From assembly GCF_014195095.1 (NCBI RefSeq), contig NZ_JACIBC010000003.1, positions 1-64,000 of the forward strand: DNA of 64,000 nt, given 5' to 3'. Position numbers and translations under genes: made by a program. Positions 10,869-20,133 of this stretch are shown here, piece by piece; position 1 is the stretch's first letter; the number at the start of each line of letters is the position of its first letter. The notes beneath the pieces were generated by a model. It was not told where the DNA came from and searched no databases. It saw only the letters and a list, made by a program, of their open reading frames with translations. The DNA is from Rhizobium sp. BK602. Its GTDB lineage: Bacteria; Pseudomonadota; Alphaproteobacteria; Rhizobiales; Rhizobiaceae.

Positions 10869-12101
10869 TTATGAACAGACGGGCATGCTTGTTTCGTCGC
10901 CGCAGCAGCCATTGCCGAAGCCCCGGTGCTCCTCGAACGGCCGGCGCGCCAACTCCATTTCGCGGCCGGCGAGATAGACGGCGACGGGCGACAGCAAGCG
11001 TGTTCCGATGCGCGAGAGGTCGCGAACGTCGCGGAAGGTGAAGCTGCGCGCCGTTTCCCTGAGGATGGTGATGTCCGCCGGCGCGCCGACGCCGAGATGG
11101 CCGAGTTCGGGCCGTTGCATGGCAAGTGCCGGCCGGTTGGTGGCCATGGCGATGACCTGCGGCAGCGGTACGCCGCAGTTCAAAAGCTTGCTCATCGTAT
11201 GCAGGAGGTCGAAGGCCGGGCCTTCGATGCTGATGACATGAACGTCCGAGGAAATCAGATCGGGCAGGAACCCCGCCGCGATCGCGGCTTCCGCGCTCTC
11301 GAAGGAAAAGGCGCCCATGCCGTGGCCGATATCGAAGAGGACCCCGCGGGCGCGGGCTGCCAGGATTTCCGGAAGCAGCCGGCCGCTAGTGTCGAGCGCC
11401 GAATTCGGGCTCGGGCGATAGCAATGGGTGAGAATGTCGCCCGGTCGCAGCATCGAGACGACATCGGCATAGCTCGGCGGCGGGCCGCCAATATGGGCCA
11501 TCAGCGGCAAGCCGACGGCTTCGGCTGCCTCCAGAGCCAGCTCAAGCGCGCCGAGCCCCAGATCGCCGGTCGCCGGGCCGCCGATGCGCACCTTGACGCC
11601 AACGATCCTGTCGCGGTTCGCCTCGATCTTGGCGACGCAGCGGTCGATCGGCAGCATCTCGCTCAAGGTGGCCTCGCCGATGAACAGCCCCTTGTCGAAG
11701 CCGAAGATGCCGGGGAAGGAAATGTTGAGATAGGCAAGGATGCGATAGGGCGATGCGCGCATGACGAAATCGCGCAGACCGTCGTAATTGCCGGCGCCGG
11801 CACTACCCGCATCGACCAGCGTCGTCACCGCCGAGCGCCGCGCCACGAAATCCGGATCGACGCCGAGCGACGTCGCCTTGTGATAGACATGGGTGTGGAT
11901 GTCGATCAGGCCCGGCACCACCAGGGCGCCGGCGACATCGCGGACGTTGCTCGCCGTTGCGGCGAGGTTCGGCCCGACAGCGGCGACCATGCCGTCGAGA
12001 ATGGCGATATCCGTAACCTCATCCAGCCCATTGCGCTCATCGATCACTCGGCCGTTCGCGAGCACGAGATCGTAATCGGGGAGGAGAGCTGGCTTTTGCA
12101 T
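10869..12101 (-). CDS. Amidohydrolase-superfamily metallohydrolase (deacetylase/Atu3266-like)
   Basis: This 410-residue amidohydrolase fits a binuclear metal TIM barrel: HTH (His69, His71), a bridging Lys170 in VGVKVRIGG, His203 in MAHIGG, His226 in ILTHCY and the catalytic Asp286 in SSDVH. An N-terminal composite beta domain (LVLANGRVIDERNG) and the late GVGAPADITIL strand are typical. It resembles the amidohydrolase/deacetylase group that includes Agrobacterium Atu3266, reported to hydrolyse acetyl-(R)-mandelate. It heads the importer operon and probably processes the imported compound in the cytoplasm. The Cys-rich C-terminus (GNGCCGDETSMPVCS) is odd. Confidence 0.82.
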   Translation of the reverse strand: MQKPALLPDYDLVLANGRVIDERNGLDEVTDIAILDGMVAAVGPNLAATASNVRDVAGALVVPGLIDIHTHVYHKATSLGVDPDFVARRSAVTTLVDAGSAGAGNYDGLRDFVMRASPYRILAYLNISFPGIFGFDKGLFIGEATLSEMLPIDRCVAKIEANRDRIVGVKVRIGGPATGDLGLGALELALEAAEAVGLPLMAHIGGPPPSYADVVSMLRPGDILTHCYRPSPNSALDTSGRLLPEILAARARGVLFDIGHGMGAFSFESAEAAIAAGFLPDLISSDVHVISIEGPAFDLLHTMSKLLNCGVPLPQVIAMATNRPALAMQRPELGHLGVGAPADITILRETARSFTFRDVRDLSRIGTRLLSPVAVYLAGREMELARRPFEEHRGFGNGCCGDETSMPVCS

Positions 12102-12218
12102 GGATGCGGATCACTCTTCTTCGTTTCGCCTCTGGATGTCTGCTCGCGGCGCTACGGCCGCCGTCACCAGCGTTCAAACCGCGCAAGGAAACGTAAGAGC
12201 GCATTTCCTATGAGTCAA

Positions 12219-12410
12219 TGCGCAATTGCGCAAATTTTGTGTAATGAGAAAATTGATCATATATTGCGCAATCCGCACCGGAATGACTGCCATACTGCCG
12301 CTTTGCTATGCGGGATCTCGCATCGGCTAACCTATACGGATAATTGTCGTTATCCGCCGAAAAGCCTATGGCGCGAATGGCTGAATCTGCTATTTTTGCG
12401 CAATTGCGAG
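12219..12410. promoter_or_regulatory. Intergenic regulatory region with three TTGCGCAAT-type operator sites
   Basis: The 350-bp gap between the amidohydrolase gene and the divergent LacI gene contains a perfect palindrome, TGCGCAATTGCGCA, at 12219-12232. There is a shorter TTGCGCAAT at about 12264-12272 and a near-perfect copy, TGCGCAATTGCGAG, at 12397-12410. CG-centred or CA-rich palindromes of this kind are usual LacI-family operators. Their position next to both starts suggests that the LacI protein controls itself and the importer operon, possibly with looping between the outer sites, which are about 178 bp apart. Confidence 0.7.
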
Positions 12411-12451
12411 AATTGCGGACCGTTTTGAGTTCGCCATGATTGGAGAAGCCT

Positions 12452-13474
12452 TTGGAAAGCCAGGCGTCGAAGCGCGTAAACCAGGCGGATATTGCCCGGC
12501 TTGCCGAGGTATCGGTCAGCACCGTGTCGCGCGCCTTATCCGGGCAGATGGGCATGTCGGCGGAACTGCGCGAGCGTATCCGCCGCATCGCCGACAATCT
12601 GGGCTATGCCGAAGCACTCCGTTCCGCTGCAACCGAGCATGCCGTCGTGTATCTACCCATGCATCCGGTCAACGGGGGCCTGCATCCGATCTTCCAGGAA
12701 ATTCTGGAAAGTGCCCGCGCGACTGCGGAGCAGGAGGGATTGGCGCTCTATCCCAAGCTCCTGCCGGAAGGTGCCGTCGACCTTGCCTGCGTCGAACGCA
12801 ACCGGGAAACCCATGGCACCAATGCCGCCATCATGTTCTACACGAACCCGTTGCCGGAGGTTGCCGACTATTTTCAGCGCGAAGGTTCCCTCGTGCTCGT
12901 GAACGCCGTCGATATGGACATGCGCTTCGATAGCGTGATTGCCAACAACTATGCCGGAGCCCGCCTCGCGACCCGTGCGATGATCGAAAGCGGCCACCGG
13001 CGGCTTCTTTTCGTGACCGGCGATCTCCGCCATCCCTGGATGGAGCGCGTGCGCGGCTTCAGGGATGCCGTCGCGATGGCTGGCGATGTCGAGGGCGAGG
13101 TTCTGGAAATCGGGCATGATCGCTACGAGACGGCACTATCGCGGTTCGCGGAAATCTTCGGCCGCAAGGAGCGGTTGCCCTTTACCGGCATTGTCTGCGT
13201 CAACGATCTGACGGCGACGGGCGTCATGCAGGCGGCCAGCGACCACGGGCTCAGCATCCCCGATGACGTCTCGGTTATCGGCTTCGAGGGCATGGCCTTC
13301 GCGGAAATGACGACGCCACGCCTAGCGACGATCAGCGTCGATCGCGCCGCCATCGGCGTCGAGGCCATCCGGCTTCTCAAGCGACGGATCGCCGATCCCA
13401 GAGCCGTGCCGCAACAGGTGCAGCATGGCGTTACCTTCGTCGCGGGCGGGACGATCGGCTCGCTTGGACAATAG
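12452..13474 (+). CDS. LacI-family transcriptional regulator
   Basis: This is a LacI/PurR-type repressor of about 340 residues. The N-terminal helix-turn-helix (QADIARLAEVSVSTVSRALS) is followed by the hinge LRERIRRIADNLGYAE and a periplasmic-binding-protein-like sensor domain (VIANNYAGARLATRAMIESG, TGIVCVNDLTATGVMQAA, ISVDRAAIGVEAIRLL). No ATG start fits. A TTG at 12452 has GGAGA five bases upstream and is preferred; a TTG at 12440 would add four residues. It is divergent from the importer/amidohydrolase operon and the gap holds three matching palindromes, so this operon is its likely target. The inducer is unknown. Confidence 0.88.
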   Translation: MESQASKRVNQADIARLAEVSVSTVSRALSGQMGMSAELRERIRRIADNLGYAEALRSAATEHAVVYLPMHPVNGGLHPIFQEILESARATAEQEGLALYPKLLPEGAVDLACVERNRETHGTNAAIMFYTNPLPEVADYFQREGSLVLVNAVDMDMRFDSVIANNYAGARLATRAMIESGHRRLLFVTGDLRHPWMERVRGFRDAVAMAGDVEGEVLEIGHDRYETALSRFAEIFGRKERLPFTGIVCVNDLTATGVMQAASDHGLSIPDDVSVIGFEGMAFAEMTTPRLATISVDRAAIGVEAIRLLKRRIADPRAVPQQVQHGVTFVAGGTIGSLGQ

Positions 13475-13591
13475 CGCGTGAGCGCATGCGCTGTTCCTGT
13501 CGCCGATGCGGCGCATGCGGGCGCGCGTGAATAAATCCTTGTTGCCGATCATGGTAAGCTCGGCATGCGAAGTTGAGCGAGAGGTCATGCG

Positions 13592-14512
13592 ATGACAGCC
13601 GTGCCACGCCCCATGCCGACCGAGGCGGCCATTTTGCGTTTCCTGGAGGTTTGCGATTCCTTCTACCCGCCGGATGCCGTGAGCGCTTCCATCGAGCAGC
13701 AGCGGCAATGGTACGACGCGCTCTGCCGCCATTTCGACCTGCCGTTGCCCGAGGGCATGCGGACGGAAGACCGGGTCGTGATGAACCGCATCCCGATCCG
13801 GCGCTATCGTCCGGCGACGCTTCGCACCGCGACGTGCCTGCTCTATCTCCACGGCGGCGGCTTCGTGGTCGGCTCGCTCGAAAGCCATCATGCGATCTGT
13901 GCCGAAATCGCCGAAGAGGCGGGCGCCGAGCTGATATCCGTGGACTATCGCCTGGCGCCGGAACATCGCTGGCCGGCGCAGACGGATGATTGCTTCGCCG
14001 TTCTCAAGCAATTGATCGCCGCGGGAAAGACCGTGGTGCTGATCGGCGACAGCGCCGGCGGCAATCTGGCGGCCGGTCTGGCGGTCCGCGCCAAGGAGGA
14101 GGAGCTTACCGGTATCGTCGGCCAGGTTCTGATCTATCCCGCGCTTGGCGGCGATCTTGTGTCCGGCTCCTATCAGGAGATGGCGGAGGCGCCGGGACTG
14201 ACGACCGCCGATGTCGGCTATTATCGCGCCATTCTGCAGGCGCCGTCGGATGATCCCGTCGCCGCACCTCTTGTCCAGGCCTCATGCGCGGGCTTGCCGC
14301 CGGCCTTCATCACCGTCGCCAATTTCGACCCGCTGCGCGACGACGGCCGCAATTATGCGGCAAGGCTGGCACAGGCGGGCGTCGAGGTCTGGTTCCGTGA
14401 GGAACCGCAGATGGTGCATGCCTGGCTGCGCGCCCGCCATATGAGCGACGGCGCGCACGAGGGGTTTAAAGCCCTCTGCGACGCCGTCAGCCGTTTTGCC
14501 GGATCGAATTGA
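13592..14512 (+). CDS. Alpha/beta-hydrolase esterase, hormone-sensitive-lipase family
   Basis: This 306-residue HSL-family (family IV) esterase has the oxyanion motif HGGG (87-90), the nucleophile Ser154 in GDSAGG, Asp246 in DPLRDD and His276 in MVHAW. It lacks a signal peptide and should act in the cytoplasm on short acyl or aryl esters. It follows the LacI regulator by 117 bp on the same strand and is directly convergent with the CocE-like hydrolase; the two stop codons are adjacent (14510-14512 and 14513-14515). With two other hydrolases next to importers it suggests a locus for taking up and deacylating esters or amides. Confidence 0.9.
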   Translation: MTAVPRPMPTEAAILRFLEVCDSFYPPDAVSASIEQQRQWYDALCRHFDLPLPEGMRTEDRVVMNRIPIRRYRPATLRTATCLLYLHGGGFVVGSLESHHAICAEIAEEAGAELISVDYRLAPEHRWPAQTDDCFAVLKQLIAAGKTVVLIGDSAGGNLAAGLAVRAKEEELTGIVGQVLIYPALGGDLVSGSYQEMAEAPGLTTADVGYYRAILQAPSDDPVAAPLVQASCAGLPPAFITVANFDPLRDDGRNYAARLAQAGVEVWFREEPQMVHAWLRARHMSDGAHEGFKALCDAVSRFAGSN

Positions 14513-16516
14513 TCACATCAGATCGCGCGGGATACGCTTTTCCTCGAAGACTTTCCTGAAGACCTCGGTCTCGCCTTCGAAGGCGGTGACGGAGGCGCTG
14601 ATGACCCAGTCGGTCGCCGTGCAGGAAATCCTGGATGTCGATACGGTACGGACGAACCATCCAGGCCGCTGCATATCGCAGGTCCAGGTGGAGGTGCCGG
14701 TCATCGACAAGGGATCGTCCGGCGCGATCGACCAGACCTCTTCGCGCAATTGCCGAGTGGAAAGGCCGGTTCCGGGATGTTCGAAAAGCCCGGTATCCTC
14801 GTGAATCTGATAATGGGTCCGGTTGGCGGCGAGATCGCGGAGGACCTGGCGCTTCGTCGCAGCCGGCGCATGCTCGATATAGGTCGGTAGCGGATCGGGG
14901 TTATCCGGCTGCTTGATGTCGATGATCTCATGGTCTCCGAGTTTCGGCAGGGCCAGGCCGATCGAGGCGATGTCGATCGTCAGGCCGGGATCGCTCGGCG
15001 GCGGCAGCACTGTCGGCCAATAGGCCGTCGACAATGACAGGCGAATGCGATGGCCTTGCCGGAAACGATAGCCGCAGGCATCCAGCGCCAGCCTCACCGT
15101 GACGCGTTCACCCTTCGGCATGGGCTGCGGTTGCGCGTTGCCATTCCTGTGGGCGAGATTGAGCACACCGAAGGAGACCCGCGTCGCTGTGCCGTCGGGA
15201 TGGATATCGACAAGCCGGGCGCAAAGATTGGCCGTTTCGGCATCGCAGTGGAGCGAAAGGGTGATGACCGGGCGTCCCAGATAATCGTGGTCGCTGGCGA
15301 GCGGCGCGGTCTGGAAAATGAGCGAACTGGCATCGTCCAGGCGCTGGTCGATCGCCATTTCGGCGTCGGGCTTCAGCGTGAACCATTCGCCGGAGGCGGT
15401 TCCCGTATCCAGCGGCGAACGCAGATAGGCTGGATGTTCCGGTGCATGCGGGATCGGCATGCCCTCCATCAGCGTGCCGAACTGCTCGACATAGAAGCAT
15501 TGCATCTCCGGCTGTTGCCAGTCCTGCTTGGCGATCCAGAAGCCCGGATCGGCATTGCGGCGCGGGGCGGGTCTGACGGCATCGAGAATATAGGCGCGTA
15601 CCTGCGGCGCTTTTTCCGCGCCGTTGCGGTCGCCGCGCAGCCAGCGATTCCACCAGGCGATCGCTTCGCCGTGGAAATCGACGCGGGGCTTCGGCCAGGC
15701 GAAGTGCGGATACTTATGGACCCACGGGCCTATCAGCGCCTTTGCCGTGTCGCCGAGCCCCTCGACGGCCAGCAGCGGCGTGTTGCGGTAACCATCCGCC
15801 CATCCGGCAATGACGAGGGCGGGAATATCGAATTCGGCGAAATTCTCGCAGATCGAGCCATGCCGCCAGAAATCGTCGCGGCGCTGATGCTGAAGCCATT
15901 CCTCCATGAAGAACGGCTCGTTTTCCAGCCGGTGCAGCCACATGTCCCTCCAGCCGTTCCCGAGGATCTGCGGATCGGGAGCGCGGGACTGATAGGCAAG
16001 CATGGTGGCGGCCCAGGACAGTTGCGCCGAGAGATGGCAACCGTTCTTGTAGTGGATGTCGTCATTGTAGCGGTCGACCGTCGAGGCGATCGATATCACC
16101 GCCTTCAGCGCCGGCGGATGCAGGGCCGCGACCTGCAGGCTGTTGAAGCCGCCCCAGGAAATGCCCATCATGCCGACCGAGCCGTTCGACCAGGGTTGCA
16201 CGGCGATCCAGGCGATCAGCTCGCAGGCATTGGCAAGTTCGAGCTCGGTATATTCGCCGTCGATGACGCCGTCGGACTCTCCCGAGCCGCGAATATCGAC
16301 CCTGACCCCGGCAATGCCGGCGGCTGCGAAGACCGGATAGGTCGATTCATCGCGCGGGCTCGTTCCGTCGCGCTTGCGATAGGGCAGGAATTCGAAGACG
16401 GCCGGCACCGGGTCCTTGTCGGCACCATCGGGCATCCAGATGCGCGCCGCAAGCCGCGTGCCATCGGCAAGCGTGATCCAGTGGTTGTCGATGGTGGTGA
16501 AACTGCGCTCGGTCAT
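14513..16516 (-). CDS. CocE/NonD-family (S15-like) acyl hydrolase
   Basis: This 667-residue hydrolase has the Xaa-Pro dipeptidyl peptidase S15/cocaine-esterase layout. An alpha/beta-hydrolase core carries Ser120 in GISWGG, an Asp in GWADGY and a His in GPWVHKYPH. A C-terminal jelly-roll (PVITLSLHCDAETANLCARL, RVTVRLALDACGYRFRQGHR) completes it. Such enzymes cleave esters or amides; this one is about 100 residues longer than typical CocE because of an added tail after the jelly-roll. No signal peptide is seen. It lies 67 bp downstream of the second importer's ATPase gene on the same strand and may belong to that unit. Confidence 0.88.
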   Translation of the reverse strand: MTERSFTTIDNHWITLADGTRLAARIWMPDGADKDPVPAVFEFLPYRKRDGTSPRDESTYPVFAAAGIAGVRVDIRGSGESDGVIDGEYTELELANACELIAWIAVQPWSNGSVGMMGISWGGFNSLQVAALHPPALKAVISIASTVDRYNDDIHYKNGCHLSAQLSWAATMLAYQSRAPDPQILGNGWRDMWLHRLENEPFFMEEWLQHQRRDDFWRHGSICENFAEFDIPALVIAGWADGYRNTPLLAVEGLGDTAKALIGPWVHKYPHFAWPKPRVDFHGEAIAWWNRWLRGDRNGAEKAPQVRAYILDAVRPAPRRNADPGFWIAKQDWQQPEMQCFYVEQFGTLMEGMPIPHAPEHPAYLRSPLDTGTASGEWFTLKPDAEMAIDQRLDDASSLIFQTAPLASDHDYLGRPVITLSLHCDAETANLCARLVDIHPDGTATRVSFGVLNLAHRNGNAQPQPMPKGERVTVRLALDACGYRFRQGHRIRLSLSTAYWPTVLPPPSDPGLTIDIASIGLALPKLGDHEIIDIKQPDNPDPLPTYIEHAPAATKRQVLRDLAANRTHYQIHEDTGLFEHPGTGLSTRQLREEVWSIAPDDPLSMTGTSTWTCDMQRPGWFVRTVSTSRISCTATDWVISASVTAFEGETEVFRKVFEEKRIPRDLM

Positions 16517-16583
16517 GACGGGTTATTCCAGTATTGCGGGCATATGATCGCATATAGGGCGGTGAGGGGCGGATGTCCCAATG

Positions 16584-18215
16584 TCAGTTTCCGGCGCTCT
16601 CCATCCGCCTTGTCGTCAGCACTTTCTCCAGCCAGCCGATCTCCATTTCCGGAACCGATTTCAGCAGGAGATCGGTGTAATCGTCGAAGGGTGGCGAGAG
16701 CGCCTGGGATTTCGGGCCGAAGCGCACCAGCTTGCCGCGATGCATCACCGCGACGCTGTCGGCGATGGCGCGCACGATGGCGATATCGTGGGTGATGAAG
16801 ATGTAGGAGAGCTGCGCTTCCTCCTGCAGCTTGAGCAGCAGTTTCAGAATGCCTTCGGCAACCAGCGGATCGAGCGCCGAGGTCGGTTCGTCGCAGAGGA
16901 TGAGCTCCGGCTTGGCGGCAAGCGCGCGGGCGATCGCGACGCGTTGTTTCTGCCCGCCCGAAAGCTCGGCCGGATAGCGGTCGATGAAGCCGTTGCCCAT
17001 CTCGATCTGATCGAGCAGTTCCTTTACCCGCGTCGTCTTCGCCGCGCCGCGCAGCCCGTAATAGAAGGAGAGGGGCCGCCCGATAATGTCGCGCACGGTC
17101 TGGCGCGGGTTCATGGCGGTGTCGGCCATCTGGTAGATGAGCTGGATACGCCTCAGCTCGTCGCGCGAGCGGTTTCTCAAGGCCGGTGTCAGCGGCTTGC
17201 CGGCAAAGGAAATCTGCCCTTCGTTCGGCGGCAGCAGCCCGGTGATGACGCGGGCAAGCGTCGACTTGCCAGACCCGGATTCGCCGACGATCGCCAGCGT
17301 CTGGCCTTTCGGCACATGAAGAGAAACGCCGTGCAATACCTTGAAACCATTCGAATATTGCGCACTAACATTCTCGACCTTCAGGAGCGCGCCGGATTGA
17401 TCCGCCGCCTCCTGCCGCGCTGCCTGCCGAACATTGACGAGGGCGCGGGTATAATCCTGCCGCGGATCCTCGATGATCTGCTGGACGCTGCCATATTCCA
17501 CCGTCTTGCCATGTCGGAGCACCATAATGTCGTCGGAGATCTGGGCGACGACGGCGAGGTCGTGGGTGATGTAGAGGGCGGCCGTATGCGTCTCCTCGAT
17601 GGCGTGCTTGATGGCCGCCAGCACGTCGATCTGCGTCGTCACGTCGAGCGCGGTTGTCGGTTCGTCGAAGACGATCAGCTCGGGATTGGAGCAGAGCGCC
17701 ATCGCTGTCATGGCGCGCTGCAACTGGCCGCCGGAGACCTGGTGCGGGTAGCGGTCGCCGAAGGTTTCCGGATTGGGCAGGCCGAGCACCCGAAAGAGAT
17801 AGAGTGCGCGCTTCCTTGCCTCGTCCTTGGTCATCAGGCCGTGCTTGACGGAGGCTTCGATCACCTGGTCGCCGAGCTTGTGGGCCGGGTTGAAGGCGGC
17901 GGCGGCCGATTGCGCGACATAGCAGACGCGGGCGCCGCGAATCCTGCGGATACCGGATTTGCCGAGCGGCAGGATGTCGGTGCCGCCGAGCAATACCTGC
18001 CCGCCGGTGATTTCGGCGCCGCCGCGGCCATAGGCCAGCGCTGACAGGCCGATGGTGGATTTGCCGGCGCCGGATTCGCCGATCAGACCGAGCACCTTGC
18101 CTTTCTGGAGGTCGAAGGAGACGCCATCGACGATGGTGACGCGTTTCGGCGGTTCACCGGGCGGATAGCTGGTCGCTTCGATTTTGAGATCGCGAACGGA
18201 AAGAAGCTCAGGCAT
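16584..18215 (-). CDS. Dipeptide-type ABC importer, double ATPase (second system)
   Basis: This 543-residue protein holds two Opp/Dpp-type ATPase domains in tandem: Walker A GESGAGKS with signature VSGGQLQR, then GESGSGKS with LSGGQKQR. The inter-domain region is short and only the first domain has an evident oligopeptide extension. The ATG at 18215 is chosen because GGGAGGG lies seven bases before it; a GTG at 18221 would be too close. The start overlaps the end of the preceding permease gene by 8 bp. It completes a second Dpp-like importer, independent of the one at 5.6-10.8 kb. Confidence 0.92.
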   Translation of the reverse strand: MPELLSVRDLKIEATSYPPGEPPKRVTIVDGVSFDLQKGKVLGLIGESGAGKSTIGLSALAYGRGGAEITGGQVLLGGTDILPLGKSGIRRIRGARVCYVAQSAAAAFNPAHKLGDQVIEASVKHGLMTKDEARKRALYLFRVLGLPNPETFGDRYPHQVSGGQLQRAMTAMALCSNPELIVFDEPTTALDVTTQIDVLAAIKHAIEETHTAALYITHDLAVVAQISDDIMVLRHGKTVEYGSVQQIIEDPRQDYTRALVNVRQAARQEAADQSGALLKVENVSAQYSNGFKVLHGVSLHVPKGQTLAIVGESGSGKSTLARVITGLLPPNEGQISFAGKPLTPALRNRSRDELRRIQLIYQMADTAMNPRQTVRDIIGRPLSFYYGLRGAAKTTRVKELLDQIEMGNGFIDRYPAELSGGQKQRVAIARALAAKPELILCDEPTSALDPLVAEGILKLLLKLQEEAQLSYIFITHDIAIVRAIADSVAVMHRGKLVRFGPKSQALSPPFDDYTDLLLKSVPEMEIGWLEKVLTTRRMESAGN

Positions 18216-19035
18216 CGCCACGCCCTCCCTTGAGGCTGGCGGTGCGCTTCAAGAGCCAGTCGACCACCAGATTGACACAGACCGCCAGCGCCGCGATCGC
18301 GGAGCCCGGCACGAGAGCGGCGGAAATGCCGAAGATGATGCCGTCCTTGTTGTCCTTGACCATGCCGCCCCAATCCGCCGACGGCGGCTGGATGCCGAGG
18401 CCGAGGAAGGAGAGCGTAGACAGGAACAGGATCGAGAAGGCGAAGCGCAGGCCGAATTCGGCCAGCAGCGGCGACAGCGTATTCGGCAGGATCTCGCGGA
18501 ATATGATCCAGATCTTGCCTTCGCCGCGCAGCTTGGCGGCTTCGACGAATTCCATGACCGCGACATCCAGCGCCACGGCGCGGCCGAGGCGGTAGACGCG
18601 GGTGGAATCGAGGATCGCCATGACGAGGATCAGCACGATCAGGTTCTGCGGCAGCACCGCCAGTACCACAAGCGCGAAGATCAAGGTCGGGATCGACATC
18701 ATCAGGTCGTTGAAGCGCGAGAAGACCGTATCGATCAGCCCGCGCGAGACGGCCGCCGTGAAGCTCAGGATGATGCCGAGGGAAAAGGAGATGATCGTCG
18801 CGGCCAACGCCACGAACAATGTGGTGCGGGCGCCATAGATCAGCCGCGAGAGGATATCGCGGCCAAGATTGTCGAGGCCGAAGACATATTGCGCATCGGC
18901 CGGCTGCCAGACGTTGCCGACGACTTCCGTCTCGCCATAGGGAGCTATCCAGGGAGCGAAGATCGCGCAGATGAAGGCGGCGAGGATGCCTATGATGCCG
19001 ACCCAGGCGGTGATGGGGATATCTCTCAATCTCAT
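18208..19035 (-). CDS. Dipeptide-type ABC importer permease (DppC-like, second system)
   Basis: This 275-residue permease has the DppC features: a first membrane helix, then APYGETEVVGNVWQPAD and FGLDNLGRDILSRLIYGAR, five more helices and the EAA loop (VEAAKLRGEGKIWIIFREILPN). It differs from the first system's DppC in the unusual WQPADAQYVFGLDN segment, in place of the usual HxFGTD. It overlaps the DppB-like gene by 4 bp and the ATPase gene by 8 bp, so all three are translationally coupled. Confidence 0.9.
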   Translation of the reverse strand: MRLRDIPITAWVGIIGILAAFICAIFAPWIAPYGETEVVGNVWQPADAQYVFGLDNLGRDILSRLIYGARTTLFVALAATIISFSLGIILSFTAAVSRGLIDTVFSRFNDLMMSIPTLIFALVVLAVLPQNLIVLILVMAILDSTRVYRLGRAVALDVAVMEFVEAAKLRGEGKIWIIFREILPNTLSPLLAEFGLRFAFSILFLSTLSFLGLGIQPPSADWGGMVKDNKDGIIFGISAALVPGSAIAALAVCVNLVVDWLLKRTASLKGGRGDA

Positions 19036-20039
19036 CGCGGATGCCTCAGGCGCGGGTTGGCAACGATCGCTAGGATATCGGCGATCATGTTGAGCAGGAT
19101 GTAGACGGCCGCAAAGATCAGGCCGCAGGCCTGGACCACCGGCATGTCGCGCACGGTGACGGCATCGACCATGTACTGGCCCATGCCGGGATAGACGAAA
19201 ACCACTTCGACGACCACGACGCCGACCACGAGATAGGCAAGGTTTAGCGCGACGACGTTGATGATCGGGGCCAATGCATTGGGAGCGGCATGTTTGACGA
19301 TGGCGCGGAAGGCGCCGAGCCCCTTGAGTTCGGCCGTTTCCATATAGGCAGACGACATCACCGAGAGGATCGCCGCCCGCGTCATGCGCATCATGTGGGC
19401 GAGAACGACGAGCACCAGGGTTGCCGTCGGCAGGGCGATGGCCTTCAACCGATCGAGGAATGCCATGCCGTCATAGACGGTGGCGGGAAAGGTCGCGATC
19501 CCGAATTTGACCCCGAAGAACAGGATGAGCAGGTAGCCGATGAAGAATTCCGGCAGGGAGATCGCCGCGAGCGAGACGACGTTGATGATCTTGTCGGGCA
19601 CGCGGTTCCGGAAATGGACGGCCAGCATGCCGAGCCCGACGGCCAGCGGTACCGAGATGAGTGCGGCGAAGCCCGCGAGGAACAGCGAATTGCCGAGCCG
19701 CTTGCCGATCTGTTCGCTGACGGAATTCTTGCTGGCCCAGGAGGTGCCGAAATCGCCTTGGACCGCGTTGCCGAGCCATTCGACATAGCGGGTGGTCACC
19801 GGCCGATCGAGGCCGAGATCGGCGCGGATATTGGCAACCGCCTGCGGCGTCGCCGATTGGCCGAGATAGGTGGTGGCGAAATCGCCCGGCAGCGCTTCCA
19901 GGCCGCCGAAGATCAGGATCGACACGGCAAAAAGCAGCACGAGGCTGAGCACGCAACGCTCGGCAATGAGGGACAACAGCGGAAAACGCTGCTTGAACCT
20001 CAATCCCGGCAGGATCGTGCTGGTTTGAAGATCGGACAT
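19032..20039 (-). CDS. Dipeptide-type ABC importer permease (DppB-like, second system)
   Basis: This 335-residue DppB-type permease contains the motif ALPGDFATTYLG, the periplasmic LRxxLG-like region (IRADLGLDRPVTTRYVEWLG) and the EAA loop (METAELKGLGAFRAIVKHAAPN), with six predicted membrane helices. The start is the ATG at 20039 (MSDLQTS); an in-frame extension to 20201 would overlap the binding-protein gene and the hairpin between them. It ends in ANPRLRHPR, close to the family's DPRL terminus. It pairs with the DppC-like permease. Confidence 0.9.
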   Translation of the reverse strand: MSDLQTSTILPGLRFKQRFPLLSLIAERCVLSLVLLFAVSILIFGGLEALPGDFATTYLGQSATPQAVANIRADLGLDRPVTTRYVEWLGNAVQGDFGTSWASKNSVSEQIGKRLGNSLFLAGFAALISVPLAVGLGMLAVHFRNRVPDKIINVVSLAAISLPEFFIGYLLILFFGVKFGIATFPATVYDGMAFLDRLKAIALPTATLVLVVLAHMMRMTRAAILSVMSSAYMETAELKGLGAFRAIVKHAAPNALAPIINVVALNLAYLVVGVVVVEVVFVYPGMGQYMVDAVTVRDMPVVQACGLIFAAVYILLNMIADILAIVANPRLRHPR

Positions 20040-20065
20040 GGGGGTGCCTCGCTGAAACGTCAGGA

Positions 20066-20090
20066 GGACCGCGAAGAGTGTCCGCGGTCC
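20066..20090 (-). terminator. Hairpin after binding-protein gene
   Basis: GGACCGCG (20066-20073) and CGCGGTCC (20083-20090) form a perfect 8-bp stem with a 9-base loop in the 94-bp gap between the binding-protein stop and the DppB-like start. It lacks a T-run in the transcription direction, so it more likely protects the 3' end of the binding-protein mRNA or attenuates read-through than terminates fully. Confidence 0.6.
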
Positions 20091-20133
20091 CGGTTCCGTT
20101 AGAGATGAGGGCGATGACGCCCGGCTATCGCCA

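Noticed and set aside
10926..12428. 500-codon plus-strand frame opposite the amidohydrolase gene
   Set aside because: Antisense shadow; the minus strand has all metal-binding residues of an amidohydrolase.
15050..16795. 581-codon plus-strand frame opposite the CocE-like gene
   Set aside because: Antisense shadow with no recognisable domain; the minus-strand product has an intact catalytic triad.
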